NCBI RefSeq assembly: GCF_910592395.1
Contig: NC_088314.1
Coordinates: 2,542,001-2,606,000, forward strand
Reading direction: 5' to 3'
Source of the DNA: Lineus longissimus
Taxonomy: Eukaryota; Nemertea; Pilidiophora; Heteronemertea; Lineidae
DNA: 64,000 bases
In this document: in pieces, positions 14,201 to 25,454 of the stretch
How the letters are laid out: every line of letters begins with the position of its first letter
Position numbering within the stretch: the stretch's first letter is position 1
Position numbers and translations under genes: made by a program
The notes under the pieces: model-generated
Databases searched by the model: none
The model's input: only the letters and a program-made list of their open reading frames with translations
What the model was told of the DNA's origin: nothing

Positions 14201-15323
14201 TCACCAAAAATGAAAATGGTACTCACGCTGATGATGAATCCCCCATCCCGTAACCTCAGCCTCGCGGGACACTGGAAACTCTCCTTTATATTTCGGATGC
14301 CTGATTTACATCTCTGGTTCATCAGGTTACGCATACAACAGATTCGTACCACAGACCTGCAAGAGCAAAATGAGGATTATTCTATCTAACATTGTCCAAA
14401 GCGAGTCTGTACCATCATTTCCCAGCAAATTAGTATGTCTCTAGAGCTTCTGTAAGCGTTTGTACTGATAACAACTCATTGCTCCTTGTTTATTCAGACA
14501 GAGGTATAGAACAAGTCAAGCTTTTCAGCCAAGATTCAGGCATGAAATCAAAACCTGCAGGTTAAGAGGTAATTCAGTGTCAATATAGCATTCTGATAAA
14601 GTCCTGTGATACAAATGACTCCTTACCTGCAGCTGTCCTGGTCATCCTGTCCAATGTTTGTTACATCTGATGAAAAAACTGGGCATTCCCTTCCATTGTT
14701 TTTGAACCAATTATTACCAAACTCACAGCATGTTTGGATTTGGCTGCTACTCAGTGCCTCTGAAAATGTTTTGAAGTTATCAGAGTCATCTGTAGTGTAA
14801 CTTGGATGGCCCACTTTTAAAGCAACTACAGCTCATGTTGCAAAATCTTTAACTAGCTGAGGCTTCTACCAGAACTAAAAACCAGTTGAATTACCAATGA
14901 CAATTTGTTCATTTGAGTGCTTAAGTTGCTTCAAGGACGAAAGGGTGAAGAAGTCAAGTGCTTGTTATCCAAGATGTGCGAGTTTCTTTAGAAATCAGAT
15001 CAAGAGACTTGCTGATATAAACACCCATTAATCACTTGGAGAACTTTGTCAAACATTACTGGAGGTCATCAAGATATTGCGCAGAATGGGTTTGATGATC
15101 TGAAGTCATATAGCAATATGTAGTCACAAAGGACAATCTCACATTTAACCCTCAGAGCTTGAAATATTTGAGAGAACTGCAAATTTCAAATTTTCACTTG
15201 GACATCACTTAAAACTAGAGGCCCAAGAGCCTGTCACTCAGCTTCAATGCTTGGATCATCATGCTCACCTGCACTCCATACCAGAATCACTAGCACCAAA
15301 GAAGTGGAGAATAATCCTCGCAT
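4518..15323 (-). CDS. FBLN1: Fibulin-1-like extracellular matrix glycoprotein, complete, 17 shared exons plus alternative C or D ends
   Basis: Secreted matrix protein; in the family it binds fibronectin, laminin, nidogen and elastic fibres through calcium-binding EGF modules. Shared exons (high to low): 15323-15269, 14759-14627, 14356-14227, 14011-13843, 13517-13347, 12565-12398, 12183-12064, 11758-11483, 11289-11158, 10873-10733, 10515-10327, 10072-9932, 9746-9618, 9440-9309, 9031-8912, 8614-8483, 8121-7980. Then form C uses 7235-6800, or form D uses 5277-5027 and 4660-4518. Every junction is GT-AG and phases close exactly (971 aa for C, 957 aa for D). Order: signal peptide 1-18, anaphylatoxin-like modules to about 163, Thr/Ser-rich 164-219, EGF-type modules 221-826, fibulin C-terminal module. 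EGF exons are each phase 1 at both ends, the usual modular arrangement. Having anaphylatoxin modules and both C-terminal types argues for fibulin-1 rather than fibulin-3/4/5; it could be a pre-duplication fibulin-1/2. Confidence 0.95.
5278..6799 (-). other. Fibulin form-D intron / form-C 3'UTR region
   Basis: Intron between the two alternative C-terminal modules when form D is made; its upstream part is 3'UTR when form C is made. It contains one unexplained 129-codon open frame (5744-5355, minus), treated in the findings. Nothing else recognised. Confidence 0.5.
6800..7235 (-). CDS. FBLN1: Fibulin alternative 3' exon, form C
   Basis: A single terminal exon after acceptor TTTCCAG, completing the phase-2 codon as AA|T (Asn827) and adding residues 828-971. 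It opens [20 protein letters not shown] and continues with [20 protein letters not shown], close to the CSKLPLRITYYHLSFPTNIQ-type start of human fibulin-1C as remembered, and ends in a beta-rich ARISIFVTK segment like the LFIFVSAEL end of human 1C. TAG stop at 6802-6800. A candidate AATAAA lies at 6521-6516 on the minus strand. Confidence 0.92.
7765..7770 (-). terminator. Possible intronic poly(A) signal after the last fibulin EGF exon
   Basis: AATAAA on the minus strand, about 210 nt downstream of the 7980 donor. Reading through that donor gives an immediate TAA, so use of this signal would yield a short fibulin without the C-terminal module, comparable to vertebrate fibulin-1A. Confidence 0.35.
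7980..12565 (-). CDS. FBLN1: Fibulin EGF-like array (12 exons)
   Basis: Twelve exons each carry an EGF-like module, most starting at the exon edge with the calcium-binding signature D-[IVM]-[DN]-E-C (for example [41 protein letters not shown]) and ending after the sixth cysteine. The second (12183-12064) begins DKCLG and lacks the signature. The exons at 11758-11483 and 10515-10327 are longer than usual and contain extra C-P-x-G...R/Q-C loops. Several modules show the C-x-N-x4-[FY]-x-C pattern associated with Asp/Asn hydroxylation. Vertebrate fibulin-1 has nine EGF modules, so this array is longer. The last exon (8121-7980) ends in phase 2 and feeds both alternative C-terminal modules. Confidence 0.93.
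8715..8872 (+). mobile_element. tRNA-derived SINE
   Basis: The tRNA-like head has an A-box-like GTGGTGTAGTTAAG (8721) and a B-box GGTTTGATCCC (8768-8778), followed by a tail with GGCATGCCTTGCTTCACCCAGGTGTACAAATGGGTA. That CACCCAGGTGTA-AAATGGGTA segment recurs in SINEs of many marine invertebrates. It sits in the fibulin intron between the exons at 9031-8912 and 8614-8483, antisense to the gene. The A-box/B-box spacing fits a tRNA head. Confidence 0.75.
13347..13517 (-). CDS. FBLN1: Fibulin Thr/Ser-rich linker exon
   Basis: A 171-nt exon with acceptor TTTACAG and donor A|GTAAGA, in phase with both neighbours. Its 56 codons are almost all Thr, with Ser, a few Pro and two Glu (repeats of the type TTTPTTTP and SSTTTSS). 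This is a mucin-like, probably O-glycosylated spacer between the anaphylatoxin block and the EGF array. The underlying DNA is an imperfect ACC/ACT trinucleotide repeat, so length may vary between alleles. Confidence 0.85.
13843..15323 (-). CDS. FBLN1: Fibulin N-terminus: signal peptide and anaphylatoxin-like modules (4 exons)
   Basis: The first exon encodes [18 protein letters not shown], a standard signal peptide with a short basic start, a hydrophobic core and a small residue at the end. The next three exons carry paired cysteines typical of anaphylatoxin folds: TCCEFG...DSCR, then ICCMRN...QRCKSG, then ECCHCCKVG...GQSC...SCC. The last closely resembles the CCHCC-LG-AAQAQGQSC type sequence of vertebrate fibulin-1/2 as remembered. 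I cannot define module borders to the residue. No transcription start or 5'UTR exon could be identified above 15323. Confidence 0.9.
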
Positions 15324-17520
15324 TATGTCACATGTAGAAGGCTACTTATTCTGGAAGATGATATGACGGTGCCTGCAAATGAATACGGGTACATGTATGG
15401 ACACATTTCAGCATTTGAAATCGACAACAGACATGTCAGATATAAGAGTGAAAAATAAAGTACCATCCGTCTGCCCCAGCATGCTAGTCCTACTTCTTTG
15501 AAAGAGAAATAAACCTTTTTCTCTGCAGAAGCTGCTTGTGACATTAAAGATGTCATGGAAAGTGCAAGTAAACCCCATCTCATGATGCAACACCAAGAAA
15601 ATAGGTCCTGAGATACTTACGCAAGTCAAATCAGAAGGATACAATGGAACCTGACTAAAGAATGTTCCAGCATGTGATCCAAATGTCTTTGTAACAGGCC
15701 CAGGAAATGTCATTGGCCTATCATATATCCTTATCTTTGACTTGTTGTCTTGACTTAAACTTTTATGTCGAAACTAGGCCTTGTATACACTATCATTCAT
15801 GCTCCAGGATGCCCGAGGTCAACAAATTAACCCTCCATTACCCAGACAAATGTAAAAGAAAAAATTGTTTATAAAGTTGATCAGCCTCGCTAAGCTACCG
15901 GACAGAACCTTCCTGCAATATCCTGGATCTGGTCCTTGACCTGACGCATGAAGATCAGGCCATTCTGAGTCATTTTGAGTCCCATCCTTGAGTAAATATT
16001 TCGTTCTTAGACAACTAAGACACATTTCTATCTTATTATTGATATGTTTATAGAAATAGAAATTTCATTACCCAATAGCCCTAATTATATCAAAGAATTA
16101 ACCCTTCCATAAAAAGGTTATGACAAAGTGATCTGCCTTTGAGGAACACGTTTGAGGAATGGATTTGAAAACAGACAGAAAAGACCTGATGAAATTTTAA
16201 GTTACTTACTGATCAGATGACTATTATACCGTTGTTGAAAGTGGCCAAGAAGGCTCACTTATCCTTTGAAGACTGTATCTAGATAACAAACTTGAATTTC
16301 ACTGAAAAGCCCATAGACTCGAGACATTTAGCAGAATTTCATGCAATCATGGGTTGGCCTTAATCTTTGTATTCTTCAAGGAGTTAATGTCATAAGATTG
16401 AAATCACATCACTATCTTTTCATGAAGATTTTATTTGACTGACATTCGCAGATCAATATTTAAACTTGCATAATACCTCTGATAAAATACTTTACCTTTT
16501 CAATAATTGATATAAGGGTAATATAAAGCTGCTACAAATATGCAAATGGATTACTACTTCAAGAAGACAGCAGCGAGTCCATATGTTTTATGCTGGAAAT
16601 ATATTTGGGCCAATCATTATACTTGCACACCTATCAATCATTTTTCCAAAGCATGTCGATTTCGAAATCCCGCTTTTGTCAAATCGGACAATATGACAAG
16701 AAGAAAATCACATAGACCTAAATAAAATTATGAAACTTACACTTTGTTTAAGCTACAGAATCATGGATCCATCTTCAATTGTGCAATGTAACAGTGTAGC
16801 ACACTTCCTGCTTCCAATTGACGTCATCCAAGAATGCTTTGAAAGACCATCTTAATTCCAGCCAAATACAGCAATGACCAAGAGCATACTCAACTAGAAG
16901 TAGGCTTGTATCAAAACATTGCAAACAATCGGCAATTAATTGCAAGAAAAACATCTTCTAATATTTGGATAGCATTTCCTAATGACACATTTTTTTGCAT
17001 ACCGGTACTTAGAATAAGTAATGAGGTTTCACAAAGAGTACAGTGTCAGAGTTTTTGTTCTTATGAAAACAAGTCATTAGACTGAGAATAAATGGCTCCT
17101 CATCCCATAAGACCATCCTCTATGGAATTTACCCAATATCATGAAAAAAAACTTGCCCCGATTCAGCCCTAAAACTTCAATATATACTGGCCCTCTTCCA
17201 TGATTTACAAGTTTGTTTGATTATGATTAAGTTCATTAACCCGATTTTACAAGAATTTGGGTTGTCAAAACCACAATTTCTAATTGGCTATCATCAAATT
17301 TCCTTATTCACATAAAAAAACCTAGAAATGCCGGTTAACTGTTGAAGTTCAGGCTATTAGATACAGAGATCAGGGCTAGCACCCAGCATTCAAGGCTGAC
17401 GACAACCTATCAGCCACTCGACGGTTACTGGTAGGTGACATAGATGTAGGGCTATTCAAGGCTTAATTCCATCCGTCATGTATTTCCTCTCTCTCAGCTG
17501 ATGACCACAGCATGAATGCA

Positions 17521-17543
17521 ATCATCATCATCATCATCATCAT
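17521..17543. repeat. (ATC)n microsatellite
   Basis: Between seven and eight perfect ATC units in the fibulin/RAD52 intergenic region. Confidence 0.9.
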
Positions 17544-17670
17544 TAAGGCGTTATGGCCCAGAATTGGGCCAGTGTACAGTAGCACTGTCAGCAGAAGAAC
17601 ATGACTCAAATACAAATTTCAAACGGATCCAAAGATGAGACGAAAACAAAATGCTTCATTTTATAAACAA

Positions 17671-17676
17671 TTTATT
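17671..17676 (-). terminator. Candidate RAD52 poly(A) signal
   Basis: AATAAA on the minus strand, about 470 nt after the RAD52 TGA, in AT-rich sequence. Chosen by position only. Confidence 0.4.
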
Positions 17677-18146
17677 GTCAATAATGAATACATACTAATA
17701 ATAAGCAATAATTTACCAGACTGGCACATTAAAACATTGACAATAGAAATATATCACTTAAGGGCCACTAATAAACAACGAACCTAACAGACACTCACAA
17801 ATCTCTAACTTTAAGCTATTATTTCACCACACGAGTGCAAACAATGCCTTGATATTTTCCAACCAATGGAGCTGATTCACCCATTCCACCAGAGCTATCA
17901 AGGGTTCTGTGGCATGAAAGTGACAAATGACCAAATGCACTGAGATGCTACAAGTACTTCACAGCCCGTTAACTTCCCAGCCTGACGAGTCAAGAGACCA
18001 GTAACTTTGTGATTGGAGAGCTCTAATCAGGAGGTTGTGAGCCAATTTACTCGTAATTTGAGACATGACTTAGTGTTTCTCACAGAACACCAAGAACATG
18101 ATAAAATGCAATGGCAAGTATAACACTACAGTTCTTACATGCACCA

Positions 18147-21100
18147 TCAAGAGCACCCAGCAGACCCTCCCCTAAAACTGCTAGGGTAGGGTTTACGATC
18201 ACCATATGGTGCACTTTTATTGGGAGTGCGACTCCTGGTCATCACACCATAAGCTCCTTCCCTACTACCAGGAGAGCTATGCGAAGACCCAACTGGCCTC
18301 ACAGGGGAACCTCGAGAAGTCCGTTTTAGAGGTATATTCCCAGTGATTCCTTTGAGATTGTCTTTGCTATTTTTGTTTCTTTTATCATCGAGGGGTGTTT
18401 GCTGCCTCGTATCCACCGTTCCGCATTCATCTGCTTTTTCGCCGCAAAGATCAACATCTAATGGAATGGCATCCCATAGGCCTGATTCATCTATAAAGAG
18501 AATTTAAATGTAAATGTTTAAAATGATGTATTTTTTCAGTTATATTGGTTTCGACCCATTCAAATGGGGAGGAGACTGTTACATGTTGGTGCAGCCGACT
18601 CACCAAAGTTGTCTTCTGCTTGAAGTTCGGCCGGCATCATGACCGGTGTCTTATCTCTCGCTGGTGTCACATAAGCATCTCCCTTTTGAGTAGAATGAGC
18701 CAGGGGAATTTCAAAATCTGAAAAAAGGAAAGTACATGTATGTTTCTACCTGATGTGGCCCAGTAAGAGCAGACAAAAAACCTGTTATTCTCGAAATGAT
18801 CAAAATGTGGGTAACCGGTTTCTTTCACACATTCCTTCAAATGTTATGTTTCCCTTACCAATGTCACAATCCTCTTTTTTGGTTTGAGGGTCAGATTTTT
18901 CCACGAGTGTCTTTTTCAAACGTTCCTTAAATTCTTGCTGTTTTCTTAACTGACGTTGCTTCCTTTCTAAACGCTCACGATCCGCTGGTGAAAGACAAAC
19001 ATCATCGATGACATCCTCACTGAAATGGCAAATTTGAAGAAGTAATAGTCATAGTAACATCAGTCTGTGTATCAATGACGACTGATAGTGATGTCAACAA
19101 CCTGGTCACAGCTTTCAACCCGGCAGTAGTCTGCAAAGGGACTTGGGGACAAGTCAAACCAACTAAAAATACACACCGTCGCAACCATCTTGGCCCCTAC
19201 ATGAGACATTTTCACAACCAGAGCCAGCCTGTCTTTATTTGATCTGTTAAGAATTCATTTCATTGAGAATTTACCTTCACTCACCTGCTTGTATTTCGGA
19301 CTGGTTCCTCAACCTGGTATACACCTGGTTGCTCACCTCCAGGGGGGACGTTTTCAATCCGTGTCGGAATACTGTTGGTACAAGTACTTGTCCGTTGATG
19401 CTTTGGCATTGACTGGCATGTAGGGGTCAAAGGTCGAGAGTTCTGATTGGCTTGAATCGGTTTCACTCCAGAACATTCAGCTTGCTGTGGAGAAATCACT
19501 TCAGTCTTTGCAAGGGTACGAGAAGGATATATCGGTGTGCTCATTTTTTGAGGGAATACAGAGGTCGAAGGTCGAGAATTGGTTGCATCGGTAGCGGTTC
19601 CTTTTGTGTCCACTGGCTGGACAATATCAGTGGGTGTTGAAACAGACAGTGCCACTGTCCGTGTCGGAAGACTTGGAGTGCACATTTTTGGGATAGGCTT
19701 CACCGGCCCTGATGGCCTGGCAAATCCTACATCTGTTTTCAATGCTGACCTGGTGTTTGTATCATGAATAAGTATTCCCATGGGTGTGCTTGGTTGATTG
19801 TCTGCTGCCCTGTTCTGAGCAATATCCCCTTGACCCATTAGTTGGGCACTTAGACCTGGTACCAGTTTATCTTGGTGATTGTTTCCAACCCTAGATGGTG
19901 GTGTTGACTTTTCGTAACGAGCTTTGCAGATCCTTGGATCCTGATCTTGATGCTTCATTTCTCTTAGTTCACAATTTTCAACTGGCTGAAAAATTGCAAA
20001 CATTGTGAGTCAAAATAGAGGCAATGCCAATGGTTGGGCCAACAAATGTAAAAATTGGTCAATATTTTCTAATACTTTTCTGAAGTCCCTAGTATTATTA
20101 CCGTAGTGTGTTAATCAAGGGAAATTTACACCAAATTAGATTAACGCAAAAAAATTAAAACAATGAAATGTACACAGGAGCTACCAAGAAAAACATCAAT
20201 TAAGAAACTTACAGGTTTAGGTGCCTTGTTTATAGATTTCAGGTAGTTCTTATCACCGAGACAGTTGCCCAGGGCATTGCCAAAACTCCTGAAAAATAGC
20301 AAATGAGAAGGTTGATTTGTAGGAATTAATATGAAGAGAGAAACATGTCAAAAACTGTTTGGAATTGGAAGTCAAAGGCAATAAATATCGTGTAGATAGC
20401 AACTTGCAGACTTTTCATTAAATCAGAACATTCAGGATCAAGCCCTTGCTAGGATACTGCCATCAGATTTTATTCAAATGTAGTATAATAATATCATAAT
20501 ACACAACATAACTTACTTGAGCGCCCTTTTTAATCCGTCGGTCACAGCTTCTTTGCGAGCCTTTTCCAGAGATAAAGCCTTCGACCTCATCCCTTCACTG
20601 ACACCATATCCAATGTCTTCATGAAACACACCATCCTGAAATTTATTTTAGTAAGACGATTTTATATTTGGTTTCCCCAATCTAAAGTGTTAATCACTGA
20701 AGCTCAAACATGTCAAACTTTAATCCCAAATCGCTCCAATCCAAACGATTCTTCTACACTTTAGTGTATCCTGTTGACATAATATGCAACCAGTGCATGA
20801 CATCATGCCAACATCATTTAGCAATGAATCTAAAATGCTCTTCAGGCTCTTGACTTGTTGGTACCTTGGAGATTTGGTGCAAAGATTCCGAAGGCGGTTT
20901 CAATGACCACAACCCTCCCTACAATAGTCTTACCTTCAGTTGTATCTTGACGAAAGCACTGACACCTACATAGTATCTTCCATTGTTGTGGTCAACGAAA
21001 TCTGTAATGAAATAAACCTTTTTAATATTATCAAATTTTGTAAAATGGATTCATTTGCACAAATGGAATACTCCTTTACAACAATAGATGGAACTCCACA

Positions 21101-21893
21101 ATGCAAGAGCTGGGCAGCCTGGTGGTTTCTGGTGTTCCCTGTATCAGCTTGTCGCCCCATCAGGCAACTTATAGTAGGAAAGCCCACAACTTTCAATTCA
21201 TAACTGAATCATGCTGCCTGGGTTTGTTCTTGCCACCATCACAAAGCAATATTTACCTACAGTCTCCCCTGTAACTGAATGAGACCAGCCATTAAATCCA
21301 AAAGTTTCATTGGCAAGGTTGACTAATCTCCATCCTTCTATGTAAGCCAACTGAAACAGAACTAACATCATTTCACAATGAATAGCAATAGCTGAAAGGC
21401 GAACAACAAATTTGGACTCTTCAACCACTGACGTCAAGGATTGATTTTAGCTTTGGTTTTGTTCCAATTTCGTATTTGTCATCACTAGATCTAGTGGGGT
21501 AGACTGGCCTCATTTCTATTTTAAAATTTTGACTAGTAGGCCTACCCATAAAACTGACTCTCATGCAGGGTCCAGCTTAAAGCCCATGCAGACAGGTATT
21601 TATCATCAGGTTACCTTTTGTCCACCAGCTCCCGAACGCTGACTGATATATTCTTGGCCAAGCCTTTGTCTCAAAGCACTCTGAATGGCAGCATGTTCAG
21701 CATCAGAAAACTGGGTCTGGAAGTGGAAAGGAAGGATATAGATGAAGTCTTGGCCCAACTGCAGAAAAGCCTGGACAGATCATAGATTGGCTTTTGACTT
21801 TTTCATAATGAATTTTGAATTTTTCTAATCGCAATCTTTCAAATAGCCTAATGAAATTACCTTCCCGAAGCACTGATTTGTCTGCTGCATCAT
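18147..21893 (-). CDS. RAD52: RAD52 single-strand annealing protein, complete, 10 exons
   Basis: Nuclear recombination mediator that anneals complementary single strands as a ring oligomer and, in the family, binds RPA and RAD51. Exons: 21893-21861, 21716-21615, 21350-21257, 21001-20934, 20635-20517, 20288-20213, 19985-19285, 19019-18859, 18717-18604, 18490-18147; all GT-AG with phases closing to 603 aa. The annealing core is about residues 12-160: [70 protein letters not shown], then [20 protein letters not shown]. Lys135, Arg136 and Lys139 correspond to human Lys152, Arg153 and Arg156 in the inner DNA-binding site. A basic Q/K/R-rich helix at about 405-430 ([20 protein letters not shown]) resembles the human segment after the RPA-binding part. 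The protein is much longer than human (418 aa) because of a 701-nt exon rich in Ser/Thr-Pro. The second ATG has the better start context. Confidence 0.96.
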
Positions 21894-22900
21894 GAACAAC
21901 AAATTAAGAACAAAGTCATATCGCAATGAACAGAATTATGGTTTTATTGGAGAAATATCTGCAAATATTAAGTCGAATTAATTTTGTTAGCTATCAGGGC
22001 AGAGACCTGTATTCATCCACGACCGGAAGTCACATAGAGCTTATCAAAATGTCAAGTTGTGGCAAATACATGGCTGGGATGGACCAAAGTGGAATTAATT
22101 CTCAATCTGTGGTTGATTCTTAATCTACAGAGTCAGGCCATCACAGAAATATGCTTTTTGATAATATATTTAAGAAAATGTGGTCTCACTGGTCAGTTTA
22201 GAACTTGTACTTTGACAGGGCCATATCAATGCGCCAGTGACGTTTTGATGGATATGGTGTACGGAAATCTTTTTTTCTCAGGCAATCGGTATTGGAATTT
22301 TTTAAAACTTTATTATGCTATTGGCAAAGGGTTCTTCTTGACACGTATAAAATTTTGTGCAGATTGATTGGTCCAATGAGTACTTTTTTTACCAAAACCT
22401 ATGCACAACAATGTACACGTAATGTACACATGTTTTAATAGAGGACTCTGGCCTTACATGTGTTAGTCACTACAACGTGTACAAATAGTGCGAAGAAGTA
22501 AACAGCGTCAATATTTTCCACATTTGCCGGGACTACTAGTTATTATCCTCACTAATAGGTGACAGCATAGACATTTGACCTGCAACGCAGCTGAAACGTA
22601 GTGAGGTCAAACCCATGGGAGTAATGCCGCGAGAGTTTGCACAGTATACAAGGAACTTGCTGGGTCGTGTATTAATAAGATAAACCACAGATTAAACCAG
22701 GTTCATACTTGCTTTGACTTGATGAATGACGGATCTGAGGAAGCTGGTTCAGGGGTTCCAGCTGTAAATCGTCCCCCGCCCTAAAAACGGGCGATATTTT
22801 TAATTTTTAGTGATTGCCTAGTTCCATTTTCTTAGCTCAGATGGCAGCACAAGAGAAGATTAGTGTCGTGCGGATATATCAGCTTGGATGATGTACCAGC

Positions 22901-23521
22901 AGCGAGTACTGGTATCAGGCTGTTTCGCTACATTGCCAGTTCGCTACAAGTCGTTTCGCTACATGTGGCGGTCGTTTCGCTACATGGTAGGTCGTTTCGC
23001 TACATGGGTGGAGTCGTTTCGCTACATGATGGGTATGGTCGTTTCGCTACATGGAGGACGTTTCGCTACATGGGTGGAGTCGTTTCGCTACATGGATGTA
23101 GTCATTATTTTTACTCTATTTTACTCTATAATTCCCGGTGGTGAATCTTTCCACAGGGGTCATTCAACCGCACTTCAACGCAGACTTTTTTAGGATTTTA
23201 ACAAAAAATGGGGCCGGGCGTTTTTCGTAGGGGCGGGCGGGGACGATCACCAACTCTCTCTCAAATTTGTAGTCACCACCGGGAATTATAGTAGGGTAAA
23301 ATAGAGTAAAAATAATGACTACATCCATGTAGCGAAACGACTCCACCCATGTAGCGAAACGTCCTCCATGTAGCGAAACGACCATACCCATCATGTAGCG
23401 AAACGACTCCACCCATGTAGCGAAACGACCTACCATGTAGCGAAACGACCGCCACATGTAGCGAAACGACTTGTAGCGAACTGGCAATGTAGCGAAACGA
23501 CAGTAATTCCGAGTACTCGCG
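22901..23521. repeat. Large palindrome of tandem TTTCGCTACATG units
   Basis: Left arm about 22901-23144, right arm 23273-23521, spacer about 128 bp. The arms are nearly identical as reverse complements. Each holds about nine short units built on GTCGTTTCGCTACATG, with variable 4-8-bp linkers in the same order, then AGTCATTATTTTTACTCTAT and CCCGGTGGTGA next to the spacer. Long open frames on both strands here are by-products of the repeat. Flanks at about 22803-22850 and 23625-23690 share diverged direct similarity (TAGCTCAGATGG-GGCAC), suggesting insertion into, or duplication of, a tRNA-like or SINE sequence. Confidence 0.9.
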
Positions 23522-23711
23522 TCCGGGAAAGATGATAGGTTGGAATAAAGAAAAGCTGTGACCGGCAACGGTCGTCATTACCATGTTTAGGGTTCATGGA
23601 ATAACTCGTCCCGCGTTCCACCCTATGATGGGTAATTTTTGATTTTAAGTAATCCCGTAGTTCTATCTCGTAGCTCAGATGGTGGCACCTACCAGCTAGA
23701 CAAGACACTAC

Positions 23712-24842
23712 CAGGCCGAATCAGTCCTGGCTGCTCCACCGTGTTGACAACATGATGTCATTGATGAGAGTGATGAGAAAGTCACAGCCAGGCCGCATCA
23801 ATCTTCGCCGCACTGCCTAGTTGTTAATATGGCGAGAGAGATGAGACAATCACAGCCAGGCCAAATCAGTCTCGGCTGCTCTGCCAAGTTGTCTACATGG
23901 TGAGAGAGATGAGAGACAGTCACAGCCAGGCCAAATCAGTCTTGGCTGCTCTGCCAAGTTGTCTATATGGTGAGAGAGATGAGACAGTCACAGCCAGGCG
24001 GCATCAGTCTTCGCCGCACTGCCTAGTTGTTAATATGGTGAGAGCATGTTGACAACATGATGAGAGAGATGAGGAAGTCACAACCAGCTGGCCGAATCAG
24101 TCCTGGCTGCTCCACCGCGTTGACAACATGATGCGAGTGATGAGACAGTCACAGCCAGGCCGCATCAATCTTCGCCGCACTGCCTAGTTGTTAATAAGGC
24201 GCGAGAGATGAGACAGTCAGAGCCAGGCCGAATCAGTTCTGGCTGCTCCACCGTGTTGACAATAATTATGGTGAGAGAGATGAGACAGTCACAGCCAGGC
24301 CAAATCTGTCTTGGCTGCTCTGCCAAGTTGTCAACATGGTGAGAGAGATGAGGCAGTCACAGCCAGGCCGAATCAGTCCTGGCTGCTCCACCGTGTTGAC
24401 AACATGATGAGAGAGATGAGGAAGTCACAGCCAGGCCGAATCATTCCTGGCTGCTCCACCGTGCTGACAACATGATGAGAGAGGTGAGGAAGTCACAGCC
24501 AGGCCGAATCAATCCTGGCTGCTCCACCGTACTGACAACATGATGCGAGTGATGAGACAGTCACAGCCAGGCCACATCAATCTTCACCGCACTGTTTAGT
24601 TGTTAATATGGCGAGAGAGATGAGACAGTCACAGCCAGGCCGAATCAGTTCTGGCTGCTCCACCGTGTTGACAATAATTATGGTGAGAGAGATGAGACAG
24701 TCACAGCCAGGCCAAATCAGTCTTGGCTGCTCTGCCAAGTTGTCAACATGGTGAGGGAGATGAGGAAGTCACACAGCCAGGCCGAATCAGTCCTGGCTGC
24801 TCCACCGTGTTGACAACATGATGAGAGAGATGAGGAAGTCAC
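23712..24842. repeat. Minisatellite, about 16 units of about 70 bp
   Basis: Units start CCAGGC and end GTCACAG. Three subtypes alternate: A (CGAATCAGTCCTGGCTGCTC...GTTGACAACATGATG), B (CAAATCAGTCTTGGCTGCTC...CAAGTTGTC), C (CGCATCAATCTTCGCCGCAC...TTGTTAATATGGC). The order by eye is A C B B C A C A' B A A A C A' B A. Type A units contain an 8-bp perfect stem, CAGCCAGG/CCTGGCTG. This is not a CRISPR array: there are no unique spacers. Confidence 0.92.
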
Positions 24843-25340
24843 AAAGACATCAAAGCGAAAGTGCGGGCCTGTTTATTTTACCGTCGCTCTATATTGTTAC
24901 CTGCAGAAATGACTTTCGGTCAATGAGACAGTAGTGCACTGTAGGCCTATCTCTTATGGATGTGCCTCCCCTTCATAGCTCCCCATGTTGCCAGAGAGTG
25001 TACAAAGTCTTTGCTGGATGTGCCATGCCCCTTCACTATGCCTACTTTGTTTGCTCTAGATGTGTCCTCTCCCAACGTAGTGCACCATGTTTCTACTGGG
25101 TGGATCTTGTCTCCACCCTTAGGAAAAATGTGCCTCATGTTCACTTAGTGAATACCTGATCATTTTCATAAAGGGATTGCATGAAATCAGAACACCAGAC
25201 CCGAAGAGACAGCAGATACTGCTACAACAACCATACCATAACATGCTGCCACAACCAGACCTGATAATAAAGCATGCTGTCACAACCAGACCTGATAGAT
25301 ACTGGAAATGCTGGCACAACCAGGTAAGCAACTTGACCCA

Positions 25341-25454
25341 GCGATATGAATAAAGACTAGCAAATGCTTTTATCTAAAACTTAATGTACATTTACACTAG
25401 GCCTTTCTGTACAGAATTGAAGTAAAAGCATTTGCTAGTCTTTATTCATATCGC
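25341..25454. mobile_element. Short MITE with 32-bp perfect terminal inverted repeats
   Basis: The left end begins GCGATATGAATAAAGACTAG and runs 32 bp through CAAATGCTTTTA; the right end is its exact reverse complement. Internal part about 50 bp, non-coding. The perfect ends suggest a young insertion or a transcribed hairpin. Confidence 0.85.

Larger units (their letters stand above)
15324..18146. other. Intergenic region between fibulin and RAD52
   Basis: Fibulin upstream sequence and RAD52 3'UTR, both genes on the minus strand. A minus-strand AATAAA at 17676-17671 is the best candidate RAD52 poly(A) signal, about 470 nt past the stop. An (ATC)n microsatellite runs 17521-17543. No further exons recognised; small open frames here show no family resemblance. 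Confidence 0.5.

Noticed and set aside
22863-23584. Long overlapping open frames on both strands with repeated FRYM / SLHG / FATW text
   Set aside because: They are the translation of the palindromic tandem repeat; the same peptide appears on both strands because the arms are reverse complements. No start context or family support.
23712-24842. Regular repeats resembling a CRISPR array
   Set aside because: Units are contiguous variants of one sequence without unique spacers, in an animal genome; it is a minisatellite.
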